Part shown: one piece after another, positions 37,915-46,382 of the stretch
Layout: each line of letters starts with the position of its first letter
Numbering within the stretch: position 1 is the stretch's first letter
Assembly: GCA_000828975.1 (NCBI GenBank)
Contig: AP014683.1
Coordinates: 248,001 to 312,000 of the forward strand
Direction of reading: 5' to 3'
Length of the DNA stretch: 64,000 bases
DNA from: Burkholderiales bacterium GJ-E10
Lineage (GTDB): Bacteria; Pseudomonadota; Gammaproteobacteria; Burkholderiales; Burkholderiaceae_F
Made by a program: the position numbers and the translations under genes
Notes under the pieces: generated by a model
What the model was told of the DNA's origin: nothing
What the model saw: the letters and a program-made list of their open reading frames with translations, nothing else
Databases searched by the model: none

Positions 37915-39228
37915 ATGAAACGCGATCCCCAGGAAACCTTGCGCCCCGCCAAAACCAATGCGGAGTTGATGGCGCGCCGCCGCGCGGCCATGCCGCGCGG
38001 ATCGGGGCAGGTGCATGCAATATTCGTCGACCGCGCCGAAAACGCCGAAATCTGGGACGTCGAGGGAAAGCGCTACGTCGATTTCGCCGGCGGCATCTGC
38101 GTGGTCAACACCGGCCACCGGCATCCCAAGGTGGTCGCTGCGGTGCAGGCCCAACTGGGCCGGTTCACGCACACGGCATTTCAGTTGCTCGCATACGAAC
38201 CCCTGGTCGAGTTGGCGGAACGCTGCAACGCACTGGCTCCCGGGGACACGCCGAAAAAGTCCTTTTTCGCCACGACGGGCGCGGAGGCGGTGGAGAACGC
38301 CGTCAAGATCGCGCGGGGCTACACCGGCCGGCCGGGGCTGATCGCCTTCAGCGGCGGGTTCCACGGGCGCACGATGATGACCTTGTCGCTGACCGGCAAG
38401 GTGGCACCGTACAAGACGGGAATCGGGCCGTTTCCGGGCGAGGTGTACCACGCCCGGTTTCCCAACCCGTTGTTCGGCATCGGCGTCGAGGACTCGCTGG
38501 CCTCGATCGAACACCTTTTCCGCAACGATATCGGCCCCGAGCGTGTGGCCGCGATCATCGTCGAGCCGGTGCAGGGGGAAGGCGGGTTTTACGTCGCGCC
38601 GTTCGAGTTTCTGCGGGCCCTGCGCGAATTGTGCGATCGGCATGGAATCCTGCTGATCGTCGACGAGATCCAGAGCGGTGCGGGTCGAACCGGAACCTGG
38701 TTCGCGATCGAGCATTCGGGTGTGGTGCCGGATCTGATCACGATGGCGAAATCGATGGCGGGCGGCTTCCCGATCTCCGGCGTCGTCGGGCGCTCAGACA
38801 TCATGGATGCGCTCGGACCGGGCGCGCTGGGGGGAACCTACGGTGGCAATCCCCTGGCGGCCGCTGCCGCACTGGAAGTCCTCAACGTGTTCGAACAGGA
38901 GGGGTTGCTTGCGCGGGCGCAGGCGGTCGGCGAACGCTTGCGGACCGGACTGGAGCGCATTGCCGCGCGACACGCTTGCGTGGGAGATGTCCGTGGGCTG
39001 GGCGCGATGATCGCGGCCGAATTGTTCGACGGGGGAAACCGCGATGCGCCCGCGACGGAACTGACGACGCGCATCGTCGCCGAAGCGGCCCGGCGCGGGC
39101 TGGTGCTCCTTTCGGCCGGATCGAATTCCAACGTGTTGCGGATCATGGTGCCGCTCACGGCAAGCGATGCCATTCTCGACGAAGGCTTGCGGATCCTTGA
39201 AGAGACATTCGACGCCGTCGCGGCGTGA
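37915..39228 (+). CDS. gabT: 4-aminobutyrate aminotransferase
   Basis: The 437-residue class III PLP aminotransferase has VDFAGGICVVNTGHRHPKVV, TTGAEAVENAVKIAR, SGGFHGRTMMTLSLTGKV and the DEIQSGAGRTG block. The PLP lysine lies in MAKSMAGGFP and the C-terminal block is GGTYGGNPLA. It transfers the amino group of GABA to 2-oxoglutarate; 5-aminovalerate is a possible alternative substrate. ATG 37915 follows GGAGATGAG. TACAAT at 37873-37878 is a likely -10. A GC hairpin without a T tail lies at 39237-39258. Confidence 0.9.
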   Translation: MKRDPQETLRPAKTNAELMARRRAAMPRGSGQVHAIFVDRAENAEIWDVEGKRYVDFAGGICVVNTGHRHPKVVAAVQAQLGRFTHTAFQLLAYEPLVELAERCNALAPGDTPKKSFFATTGAEAVENAVKIARGYTGRPGLIAFSGGFHGRTMMTLSLTGKVAPYKTGIGPFPGEVYHARFPNPLFGIGVEDSLASIEHLFRNDIGPERVAAIIVEPVQGEGGFYVAPFEFLRALRELCDRHGILLIVDEIQSGAGRTGTWFAIEHSGVVPDLITMAKSMAGGFPISGVVGRSDIMDALGPGALGGTYGGNPLAAAAALEVLNVFEQEGLLARAQAVGERLRTGLERIAARHACVGDVRGLGAMIAAELFDGGNRDAPATELTTRIVAEAARRGLVLLSAGSNSNVLRIMVPLTASDAILDEGLRILEETFDAVAA

Positions 39229-39270
39229 ATCCGGAGCGGGGCACCGCGCGGAGCCCCGTAACACCGCTGT

Positions 39271-39311
39271 TTGACCTAGGTCATGTCGAGTCCGGCGGCG
39301 CTTGCCACAAT
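39271..39311 (+). promoter_or_regulatory. Candidate class II FNR-dependent promoter
   Basis: TTGACCTAGGTCAT (39271-39284) is an FNR/ANR-type dyad with one mismatch. CACAAT (39306-39311) would be the -10 and predicts a start at 39318-39319, so the dyad centre falls at -41.5 or -40.5, the exact class II position. No separate -35 is needed in this class. It is followed by no protein gene on this strand but by the stem-loops at 39339-39516. Confidence 0.65.
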
Positions 39312-39317
39312 GTAGTC

Positions 39318-39516
39318 GACCGGTGGTTTCCGGTTTCAGCTGGCGCTCCTTCCCATGCGCCAGCGGCTTGTCAGGGGATGCGCCAGCGAATCTGCGCATT
39401 CCCGGGCGAGCCAGAAAGGCCCTGGCAACGGGGCCTTTCGTTGCGTGTGGTGCTGCGCCCTGGATGGGTGCGTTTCTTTTACGGGTGCGTTCGCAAGAAC
39501 GTACCCGTTTTCTTTT
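39318..39516 (+). ncRNA. Candidate FNR-activated small regulatory RNA of about 200 nt
   Basis: Four stem-loops follow the FNR-type promoter. Stem 1 (39339-39364) is a perfect 8-bp stem with loop TCCTTCCCAT, which with the preceding C reads CTCCTTCCC and matches the 16S anti-Shine-Dalgarno CTCCTT, a common small-RNA seed. Stem 2 is at 39375-39403 (ATGCGC/GCGCAT plus GGG/CCC). Stem 3 is a perfect 9-bp stem at 39414-39439. Stem 4 is the terminator at 39481-39516. No convincing ORF lies within. By layout it is an analogue of FnrS/AniS, anaerobically induced RNAs that repress translation. Expression is unproven. Confidence 0.55.
39481..39516 (+). terminator. Strong intrinsic terminator, plus strand
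   Basis: ACGGGTGCGTTC (39481-39492) and GAACGTACCCGT (39497-39508) form a 12-bp stem with one G-T pair, closed by a GCAA loop and followed by TTTTCTTTT. The tail is on the plus strand only, so it ends a rightward transcript, not purU. Confidence 0.85.
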
Positions 39517-39569
39517 GGACGCATGCCCGGCTCCGGCGCATCGGAGAGGTTGTTACAGGAACCGCCCCG

Positions 39570-40439
39570 TCATGCAAAGACGATGGTCTTGTTGCCGTCG
39601 ATGAACACCCGATCCTCCAGGTGATGCCGGAGGGCGCGTGCCAGCACGGCCGCTTCGATGTCGCGGCCCAGCGCCTCCATTTCCGCGACGGAGTGCCGGT
39701 GGTCGACCGGGCGCACGTCCTGTTCGATGATCGGCCCTTCGTCCAGATCGCTGGTCACATAGTGCGCGGTGGCGCCGATCAGCTTGACGCCTCGGGCGTG
39801 TGCCTGGGCATAGGGCGAACCGCCCTTGAAGCTGGGCAGGAACGAATGATGGATGTTGATGCAGCGGCCGGCGAAATCGCGCGTGAACCGGTCGCTCAGG
39901 ATCTGCATGTATCGCGCCAGCACGACGACATCGGTCGCCGTGTCGGCGATGAGGCGCCGCAGGGCCTCTTCCTGCGCCATCTTGTCTCCGCCCACGATCG
40001 GCAGGTGATGGAACGCCACCCCCGCGCGGGCGGCAACCGGCTCCAGCAAGGCGTGATTGGATGCGATCCCGGCGATGGTCATCGGCAATTCGCCCAGTTC
40101 CCATCGGTAGAGCAGGTCGCGCAGGCAGTGGTCGACTTTCGAGACGAGCAGCAGCGCCCGGTAGGGGTGATCGTTGCGCCGGAGCGTCCAGTCCATCGAA
40201 AGCCGGGCCGCGGTGTCGTGGAAGCCGGTGTCGAGGACCGCGCCGGAAAAGTCCGGCGGCACCACGAAAACGCAGCGCAGGAAGAATCGCCGGGTTTCCG
40301 CGTCGTCGTACTGCGACAACTCGGTGATGTCGAACTGCCGGATCGCCAGATGGTGGGTGATCGCGGCGATGAGCCCGGTCGTCGCCGGACACGTCACGCG
40401 CAAGGTGTAGCTGTTCGCCGTCTGGGTGGAGTACGCCAT
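39570..40439 (-). CDS. purU: Formyltetrahydrofolate deformylase
   Basis: The 289-residue protein has an N-terminal ACT domain (TLRVTCPATTGLIAAITHHL, FDITELSQYDD) and a formyltransferase domain. The active-site histidine and loop lie in CINIHHSFLPSFKGG and the aspartate in VTSDLDEGPIIEQDV. It hydrolyses 10-formyl-THF to formate and THF, balancing one-carbon units. It lies 47 bases downstream of tRNA-Met on the same strand and may share its transcript. No terminator for this strand is evident beyond its stop. Confidence 0.94.
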   Translation of the reverse strand: MAYSTQTANSYTLRVTCPATTGLIAAITHHLAIRQFDITELSQYDDAETRRFFLRCVFVVPPDFSGAVLDTGFHDTAARLSMDWTLRRNDHPYRALLLVSKVDHCLRDLLYRWELGELPMTIAGIASNHALLEPVAARAGVAFHHLPIVGGDKMAQEEALRRLIADTATDVVVLARYMQILSDRFTRDFAGRCINIHHSFLPSFKGGSPYAQAHARGVKLIGATAHYVTSDLDEGPIIEQDVRPVDHRHSVAEMEALGRDIEAAVLARALRHHLEDRVFIDGNKTIVFA

Positions 40440-40486
40440 CGGGACCAGGTTCGCCCCTCGGAACGGAGGGATGAGCAGAAGAGGGG

Positions 40487-40563
40487 TGGTGGCGGATCAG
40501 GGACTCGAACCCCGGACACAAGGATTATGATTCCTCTGCTCTAACCAGCTGAGCTAATCCGCC
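40487..40563 (-). tRNA. tRNA-Met, elongator (anticodon CAT)
   Basis: A 77-base cloverleaf on the minus strand: acceptor GGCGGAT pairs with ATCCGCC, and the D-arm contains AGCTCAGCTGGTTAGAGC. The anticodon loop is ATCATAA with CAT, the T-loop is TTCGAGT, and CCA is encoded. The 1-72 base pair (G-C) indicates the elongator rather than the initiator. Confidence 0.93.
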
Positions 40564-40675
40564 AAAGGCTGCGGAGTATAGCGGAACTGCGGCCGAACTG
40601 CGCAGCGCGCACTCGGTCGGCGCCCCGGCGCCGGGTTCGGTGCCGGGTATCCGGCTGCGCCTACCAGGAACGGGC

Positions 40676-40726
40676 TTGACGCCGGGCGTGAAGGAAATTA
40701 CAGTAATACTGGATTTTCATTCAGTA
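40676..40726 (+). promoter_or_regulatory. recA promoter with LexA site
   Basis: TTGACG (40676-40681) and TACAGT (40699-40704) are 17 bases apart. TACTG-N10-CAGTA at 40707-40726 is a LexA-type dyad with perfect outer arms covering the predicted start point. The -10 hexamer is identical to that of lexA. Confidence 0.8.
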
Positions 40727-40746
40727 TCGCCTCGGCGGGAGAAATC

Positions 40747-41793
40747 ATGGACGACGGAAGGAGCGCCTTCGTGGCGGAAAACAAGGAACGGCAGAAGGCG
40801 CTCGCGGCTGCGCTGGCGCAAATCGAGAAGCAGTTCGGCAAGGGGTCGATCATGCGCCTCGCCGATGGCGAGGTCGTCGAGGACATCCAGACGGTATCCA
40901 CCGGATCGCTGGGTCTGGATATCGCGCTGGGCGTAGGCGGTCTGCCGCGCGGGCGCGTGGTGGAGATCTACGGGCCGGAATCCTCCGGCAAGACCACGCT
41001 CACGCTGCAGGTGATCGCCGAGATGCAGAAGATGAGCGGCACCTGTGCGTTCATCGACGCCGAGCACGCGCTCGATTCCCAGTATGCGCAGAAGCTCGGC
41101 GTCAATCTCCAGGATCTGCTGATCTCCCAGCCCGACACCGGTGAACAGGCGCTCGAGATCGTCGACGCGTTGGTGCGCTCCGGTTCGGTCGACCTGATCG
41201 TGGTCGATTCCGTGGCAGCGCTCACGCCCAAGGCGGAAATCGAGGGGGAGATGGGCGACGCGCTCCCCGGCCTGCAGGCGCGCCTGATGAGTCAGGCGCT
41301 GCGCAAGCTCACGGCGACCATCAAGCGCAGCAATTGCCTGGTGATTTTCATCAACCAGATCCGCATGAAGATCGGTGTGATGTTCGGCAACCCCGAGACT
41401 ACGACCGGGGGCAACGCCTTGAAGTTCTATGCCTCCGTGCGCCTGGATATCCGCCGCATCGGCTCGATCAAGAAGGGCGACGAAGTGATCGGTTCGGAAA
41501 CCCGGGTCAAGGTCGTCAAGAACAAGGTGGCGCCACCGTTCAAGCAGGCCGAGTTCGACATTCTCTATGGCGAGGGGATTTCCCGGGAAGGCGAAATCCT
41601 CGACATCGGCAGCCAGCAGAGCGTCGTGGAAAAGTCGGGCGCCTGGTATGCCTACGGCGGCGATCGGATCGGGCAAGGCAAGGATAATGCCCGCGAGTTC
41701 CTGCGCGCCAACCCCGACATCGCGATCGAGATCGAAAACAAGATTCGAGAGCGCCTCGGCATTACGCCGCGGGCCGCCGTGGACGGCCAGTAG
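40747..41793 (+). CDS. recA: Recombinase RecA
   Basis: The 348-residue protein is standard Rec[15 protein letters not shown] is at the N-terminus, Walker A is GPESSGKTT (about 79-87), and Walker B is [10 protein letters not shown]. Loop L1 lies around [20 protein letters not shown] and L2 around [22 protein letters not shown] (split after VMF). It drives strand exchange and triggers LexA cleavage. The N-terminus has a short extra segment ([13 protein letters not shown]). LexA control is predicted from the promoter. recX follows after 13 bases. Confidence 0.97.
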   Translation: MDDGRSAFVAENKERQKALAAALAQIEKQFGKGSIMRLADGEVVEDIQTVSTGSLGLDIALGVGGLPRGRVVEIYGPESSGKTTLTLQVIAEMQKMSGTCAFIDAEHALDSQYAQKLGVNLQDLLISQPDTGEQALEIVDALVRSGSVDLIVVDSVAALTPKAEIEGEMGDALPGLQARLMSQALRKLTATIKRSNCLVIFINQIRMKIGVMFGNPETTTGGNALKFYASVRLDIRRIGSIKKGDEVIGSETRVKVVKNKVAPPFKQAEFDILYGEGISREGEILDIGSQQSVVEKSGAWYAYGGDRIGQGKDNAREFLRANPDIAIEIENKIRERLGITPRAAVDGQ

Positions 41794-41806
41794 CGCGAGG
41801 CTTGCT

Positions 41807-42391
41807 GTGCCGTTTCCCGCGGTCGGATCTTCGCCGTTGCCGGAGCAGGGCGATTCCTCGCGCCTCCGCTCCCGCACGCGGGCGCGGGAAGGCGACCGGG
41901 GCGCAACGCCTCGGAAATCGCCCTGGCAGATCGCTCTCGCCGCCCTGGCCCGCCGCGAATACGGCCGCGCCGAACTGGAGCGGCTGCTGCGCCGGAAATT
42001 GGGTGCCGGGGAGGATCCGGAGGGCGAATTCGCCGCCGAAGCGATTCCGGACGAGATCGCGCGCACGCTGGACCGATTGCAAGCGCAGGGTTTCCTGTCC
42101 GACGCCCGCATGGCGCAGGCCTGGACCCGGTCCCGCGGCGCGCGCTATGGGCGCGTGCGTCTTCGTCAGGAACTCGCCCGAAAAGGGGTCGAGGATGCGG
42201 CCATCTCGGCGGCACTGCCCTCCGCCGACGAGGAGGGGCGGGCGGCGTTGGCGCTTTGGCAGAAAAAATTCGGGCGGCCGGCCGAGACGCCGCAGGAGCG
42301 CGCCCGGCAGGGCCGCTTCCTGGTCGCGCGCGGCTTCGATGCCGAAGTCGTTCGCCGGATCGTGAATGGATCGGCGAACGAAGCAATCTGA
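41807..42391 (+). CDS. recX: RecA modulator RecX
   Basis: The 194-residue protein starts at GTG 41807, with GAGG six bases upstream; the longer frame shadows recA. The helical RecX repeats are clear: ALAALARREYGRAELERLLRR, LDRLQAQGFLSDARMAQAWTRSRGARYGRVRLRQEL (split after DARMA), and RQGRFLVARGFDAEVVRRIV. RecX caps RecA filaments and limits their growth. About 45 N-terminal residues are Arg/Ser-rich and not conserved. Confidence 0.9.
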   Translation: MPFPAVGSSPLPEQGDSSRLRSRTRAREGDRGATPRKSPWQIALAALARREYGRAELERLLRRKLGAGEDPEGEFAAEAIPDEIARTLDRLQAQGFLSDARMAQAWTRSRGARYGRVRLRQELARKGVEDAAISAALPSADEEGRAALALWQKKFGRPAETPQERARQGRFLVARGFDAEVVRRIVNGSANEAI

Positions 42392-42458
42392 GTTTTTCCG
42401 CGTTGCAAACGTCATTTAGTATTGGGGTCTGCCCGCATGAGCGGAGTGGAGACCTTTC

Positions 42459-43658
42459 TTGAAAATCCACGAATACCAAGCCAAGGAGATCCTGCGGCGT
42501 TTCGGCGTGCCGGTGCCGCGCGGGGAGCCCGCGTTCGGCGTGGCTGAGGCGGTCGACGCGGCGCGCCGGCTTGGCGGCCCGCTGTGGGTCGTCAAGGCAC
42601 AGATCCATGCCGGAGGGCGCGGCAAGGGCGGCGGCGTGAGACTGGCCCGCTCGCTCGAGGAAGTGCGCGCCCACGCGCAGGACATGCTCGGCATGCGGTT
42701 GGTCACCCACCAGACGGGAGTGCATGGCCAGACCGTCCGTCGGCTGCTCATCGAGGAAGGGGTGGACATTCGCAAGGAACTGTACGCCGGCCTCGTCCTG
42801 GACCGGTCGGCGCAGAAGATCTGCCTCATGGCGTCCAGCGAAGGGGGCGTGGAAATCGAGGAGGTCGCGGCGCACACTCCGGAGAAGATCCATCGGGTGC
42901 TGATCGACCCGGTGGCCGGTCTGACAGATGCCCAGGCGGAAGCCATGGCGCGCGGCATCGGCATCCCGGACGCTTCGCTGGCGGCGGCGCGGCAGGCGCT
43001 GCAGGGCCTGTCCCGCGCATACTGGGAGTGCGACGCGACGCTCGCCGAAGTCAACCCGCTTGTGCTGACCGGCGATGGCGGCATCGTTGCCCTCGACGCG
43101 AAATTCAACTTCGATGCCAACGCGCTCTACCGCCATCCCGAATTGGTCGCGCTGCGCGACATGGACGAGGAGGATCCGGCGGAAATCGAGGCGTCGAAAT
43201 TCGACCTTTCCTACATTCAGCTGGACGGCAACATCGGCTGTCTGGTCAATGGCGCCGGGCTCGCCATGGCGACGATGGATACGATCAAGCTCTATGGCGG
43301 CACGCCGGCGAATTTCCTCGACGTCGGAGGCGGTGCGACGGTGGAGAAAGTGACCGAGGCGTTCAAGCTCATGCTGCACAACCCCGATTGCAAGGCGATT
43401 CTGGTCAATATCTTTGGCGGAATCATGAAGTGCGACACCATTGCCGAAGGCGTCATCGCGGCATCGCGCGCCGTGCACCTCGCAGTGCCCCTGGTGGTTC
43501 GCATGAAGGGGACGAACGAGGAACTGGGCCGCAGGATGCTGGCGGAGTCCGGCCTGCCGATCATCTCGGCCGACACCATGGCCGAGGCGGCGCAGCGCGT
43601 GGTTGCGGCGGTTTCCGGTGCCGGGGGCGCCGCGGCGCCGGCAGGGGGGCGGGCATGA
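42459..43658 (+). CDS. sucC: Succinyl-CoA synthetase beta subunit
   Basis: The 399-residue protein uses TTG 42459, which gives the canonical [20 protein letters not shown] start, with GGAGACC upstream. It has the ATP-grasp domain ([35 protein letters not shown]) and the CoA-ligase domain ([29 protein letters not shown]). It makes succinyl-CoA to succinate with ADP or GDP phosphorylation in the TCA cycle. sucD overlaps it (ATGA). Adjacent recA-recX is the common betaproteobacterial order. Confidence 0.95.
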   Translation: MKIHEYQAKEILRRFGVPVPRGEPAFGVAEAVDAARRLGGPLWVVKAQIHAGGRGKGGGVRLARSLEEVRAHAQDMLGMRLVTHQTGVHGQTVRRLLIEEGVDIRKELYAGLVLDRSAQKICLMASSEGGVEIEEVAAHTPEKIHRVLIDPVAGLTDAQAEAMARGIGIPDASLAAARQALQGLSRAYWECDATLAEVNPLVLTGDGGIVALDAKFNFDANALYRHPELVALRDMDEEDPAEIEASKFDLSYIQLDGNIGCLVNGAGLAMATMDTIKLYGGTPANFLDVGGGATVEKVTEAFKLMLHNPDCKAILVNIFGGIMKCDTIAEGVIAASRAVHLAVPLVVRMKGTNEELGRRMLAESGLPIISADTMAEAAQRVVAAVSGAGGAAAPAGGRA

Positions 43659-44536
43659 GCATCCTGATCGACCGGAACACCCGCGTCGTCACCCAGGGGA
43701 TCACGGGCAAGACGGGCCAGTTCCATACCCGCGGCTGTCGCGATTACGCGTTCGGGCGGGAGTGCTTCGTGGCGGGGGTCAATCCCAGAAAGGCCGGAGA
43801 GAACTTCGAGGGAGTCCCCATCTACGGCACGGTGCGCGAAGCCAAGGAACAGACCGGCGTCAACGCCTCGGTCATCTACGTGCCTCCCGCCGGCGCGGCC
43901 GACGCAATCTGGGAGGCGGTGGAGGCGGAACTCGACATCGTGGTCTGCATCACGGAGGGAATTCCCGTGCGCGACATGATCCTCGTGCGGGATCGGATGC
44001 GGAAGGCGGGTTCGAGGACCGTTCTCCTCGGGCCGAACTGTCCTGGCCTGATCACCCCGGACGAAATCAAGATCGGCATCATGCCCGGGCACATCCATCG
44101 CCGGGGTCGCATCGGCGTGGTGTCGCGTTCGGGGACGCTCACCTACGAAGCCGTGGCGCAGCTGACCGAACTGGGGCTGGGGCAATCGAGTGCGGTCGGA
44201 ATCGGCGGTGATCCGGTGAACGGACTGAAGCATGTGGACGTGTTGCGGCTGTTCAACGACGATCCCGAAACCGATGCCGTCATCATGATCGGCGAGATCG
44301 GCGGCAATGACGAGGAGTTCGCCGCAGCATGGGCCCAGGAGCACATGAAGAAGCCCGTGGTCGCCTTCATTGCCGGTGTTACCGCACCGCCGGGAAAGCG
44401 CATGGGACACGCGGGCGCGATCATTTCCGGCGGCCACGGGACCGCCCAGGAAAAACTGGATGCGCTGGAGGCGGCAGGAATCCGCACCACCAGGAATCCC
44501 TCGGAACTCGGCAAGCTCCTGCAGAGCGTTCTGTAA
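43655..44536 (+). CDS. sucD: Succinyl-CoA synthetase alpha subunit
   Basis: The 293-residue protein has the CoA-binding Rossmann domain ([20 protein letters not shown]), [20 protein letters not shown], and the phospho-histidine loop in [18 protein letters not shown], which accepts the phosphate during catalysis. It pairs with SucC encoded immediately upstream. Typical length. Confidence 0.96.
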   Translation: MSILIDRNTRVVTQGITGKTGQFHTRGCRDYAFGRECFVAGVNPRKAGENFEGVPIYGTVREAKEQTGVNASVIYVPPAGAADAIWEAVEAELDIVVCITEGIPVRDMILVRDRMRKAGSRTVLLGPNCPGLITPDEIKIGIMPGHIHRRGRIGVVSRSGTLTYEAVAQLTELGLGQSSAVGIGGDPVNGLKHVDVLRLFNDDPETDAVIMIGEIGGNDEEFAAAWAQEHMKKPVVAFIAGVTAPPGKRMGHAGAIISGGHGTAQEKLDALEAAGIRTTRNPSELGKLLQSVL

Positions 44537-44577
44537 GGCGCGCGAAACGCGCAGACCGCGAAGAAGCGAAACGCACG

Positions 44578-45375
44578 ATGCCCGGACCCCTTGCGTTGCG
44601 GTTTGCGATCAAAAGCCATCCGGGCATGGTTCGGCCGCTGAACGAGGACGCCGTGGGGGCCGATCCGGCGATCGGCCTGTTTGTCGTTGCCGACGGGTTG
44701 GGCGGCTACAACGCCGGCGAGATCGCGGCGACGATGGCGGTCAGCCGTCTGCTGGGTGACCTGGGCCGGGGCCTGACGGCGGCCATCTGCTTTTCCAAGA
44801 CCTACGACCCCGCGGTTGCGCTGCGCCGGACATTGTTTGCGCTGAATGGCGAAATTTTCCGTGCGGCATTGCGGAGCACCATGTACGAAGGCATGGCGAC
44901 GACGGTGATCGCGGCGTGGTTGCTGGGCAGCCGGATGTGGGTCGCGCATGCCGGCGATTCCCGGCTCTACCGCTTGCGCGATGGAAATCTGGATCAGATC
45001 ACGAAAGATCATTCCTTTTCCCAGGAATTGCTCGATGCCGGCATGATCACCGTCGAAGAAGCACGCACCCTGCCGGCAAAAAATCTCGTGACCCGCGCGA
45101 TCGGCACGTCGCCGAATTGCGACCCGGAGGTCCGCGATTACGACGTGCAGCGGGGCGACCTGCTGCTCCTGTGTTCGGACGGCCTTACCGAAATGGTCGC
45201 GGAAGCGCGGATCCGCGCCCTGCTGTGCGCGTGCGACGGCGATCTTGCGGCCACCGCCCGCCGGCTGATCGACGAAGCCAACGACGCCGGGGGCCGGGAC
45301 AATTGTTCCGTGATCCTGGTCCAGGTCGATCGCGCCGGCATGGCGCGCGAGGATGACCCGCGGGCCGTTCCCTGA
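44578..45375 (+). CDS. PP2C-family serine/threonine protein phosphatase
   Basis: The 265-residue protein has the bacterial PP2C metal-binding motifs: RPLNEDAVGAD, FVVADGLGGYNAGEIA, WVAHAGDSRLYRLRDG, TKDHSF, LLLCSDGLTEM and GGRDNCSVILV. All aspartates that bind Mn/Mg are present, so it should dephosphorylate phospho-Ser/Thr proteins. It stands 41 bases after sucD and ahead of a double-FHA gene, which suggests a phospho-signalling cluster. No Ser/Thr kinase lies in the window. Confidence 0.9.
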   Translation: MPGPLALRFAIKSHPGMVRPLNEDAVGADPAIGLFVVADGLGGYNAGEIAATMAVSRLLGDLGRGLTAAICFSKTYDPAVALRRTLFALNGEIFRAALRSTMYEGMATTVIAAWLLGSRMWVAHAGDSRLYRLRDGNLDQITKDHSFSQELLDAGMITVEEARTLPAKNLVTRAIGTSPNCDPEVRDYDVQRGDLLLLCSDGLTEMVAEARIRALLCACDGDLAATARRLIDEANDAGGRDNCSVILVQVDRAGMAREDDPRAVP

Positions 45376-45444
45376 TTCGCGGCGAGGCGCTCCGCCGGTT
45401 GGCGCGGGGTGCCCGGATTTTTGCGCCACGACACCCGGGTCTGG

Positions 45445-45473
45445 TTGTTTTGGGGTCTCGAATCGAGTAGGCT
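45445..45473 (+). promoter_or_regulatory. Probable promoter of the FHA gene
   Basis: TTGTTT (45445-45450) and TAGGCT (45468-45473) are 17 bases apart, with a start about 50 bases ahead of the FHA gene ATG. Confidence 0.45.
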
Positions 45474-45533
45474 TGTTGGTGCGGAGAGATTCCGTTTGGC
45501 ATTTTTTTACCAGGCGAGCAGAGAGATCTGTAT

Positions 45534-46238
45534 ATGTCGAAGCTGATTCTGAGTCTGGATGGCGTCGTCCTGCGCGAAGTCGCCCTGACCAAGGATCGCG
45601 AGACGATCGGGCGCCGCTCGCACAACGATGTGGTGATCGACAATCTTGCGGTGAGCGGCGAGCATGCCGTCATCGTTCGGTCGGGCGACAACACGTACAT
45701 CGAGGATCTGGGGTCGACCAACGGCACTACGGTGAACGGCCAGCCGATCAAGCGGCACCTGCTGCGAAACGGCGACACCATCGAGGTCGGCAAATACCGG
45801 TTGCGCTATCTGCTCGATGCCGCGATGGGCGATGCCCCGGCGGGCGTCGACATCGACACCCAGCAGCCGCTGGCGCGCGAGTACTACAGCCCCGGCCCTG
45901 CCACGATCCAGGTGCGGCCGCCCGGAGAGCCGACCGCCGCGCCGCAGGCGCCGGCGACGATCCGCATCCTGACCGGCGGCAACGCGGGACGGGAGATGGC
46001 ACTCGTCAAGGCCCTGACTACGGTCGGGCGTCCCGGGAGCCAGGTGGCCGTCATCACCCGGCGTCCGACCGGCTATTTCATCGCCCATGTCGAGGGCGAC
46101 GTGTTTCCCGCCGTCAATGGCCGCAACCTGGGTTCGGCCGCGCATCCGCTGCACAACGGCGACGTGATCGAGCTTGCCGGGGTGCAGATGGAGTTCTGCT
46201 TTCCGGACTCGCGGCAGCCGGTCCAGAACGCCGCATAA
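45534..46238 (+). CDS. Protein with two FHA-type domains
   Basis: The 234-residue protein has an N-terminal FHA domain (about 5-95) with the phosphothreonine pocket: ETIGRRSHNDVVIDN, VSGEHAVIV, DLGSTNGTTVNG and LRNGDTIEVGKYRLRYL. A second, weaker FHA fold covers about 140-230 (IRILTGGNAGREMALVKALTTVG..NGRNLGSAAHPLHNGDVIELAGVQMEF, each part shorter), lacking the Arg/Ser/Asn set. It should bind a phosphorylated partner through the first domain. The neighbouring PP2C phosphatase fits this. No kinase or secretion genes are nearby. Confidence 0.88.
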   Translation: MSKLILSLDGVVLREVALTKDRETIGRRSHNDVVIDNLAVSGEHAVIVRSGDNTYIEDLGSTNGTTVNGQPIKRHLLRNGDTIEVGKYRLRYLLDAAMGDAPAGVDIDTQQPLAREYYSPGPATIQVRPPGEPTAAPQAPATIRILTGGNAGREMALVKALTTVGRPGSQVAVITRRPTGYFIAHVEGDVFPAVNGRNLGSAAHPLHNGDVIELAGVQMEFCFPDSRQPVQNAA

Positions 46239-46262
46239 GCGGCATCCTCCCGCCTGGCCGGG

Positions 46263-46288
46263 GCCCGCGCTGCGCGGGCGATCCTTTT
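46263..46288 (+). terminator. Possible terminator after the FHA gene
   Basis: GCCCGCGC (46263-46270) and GCGCGGGC (46272-46279) form a stem, followed by GATCCTTTT. The T tract is interrupted. Confidence 0.4.
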
Positions 46289-46382
46289 CCATCGTGAAAT
46301 AGAATCCCCGGGCGTGTGAGGCGGCCCCGGCGGCGGTCCGGGCTGCGGGGAACGATCGGAAAATCAGCGAGAGGGAGCGGGA

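Noticed and set aside
39414-39439. Third hairpin as the small-RNA terminator
   Set aside because: Stem is perfect but the following bases (GTTGCG) are not a T tract; the hairpin at 39481 is the better terminator.
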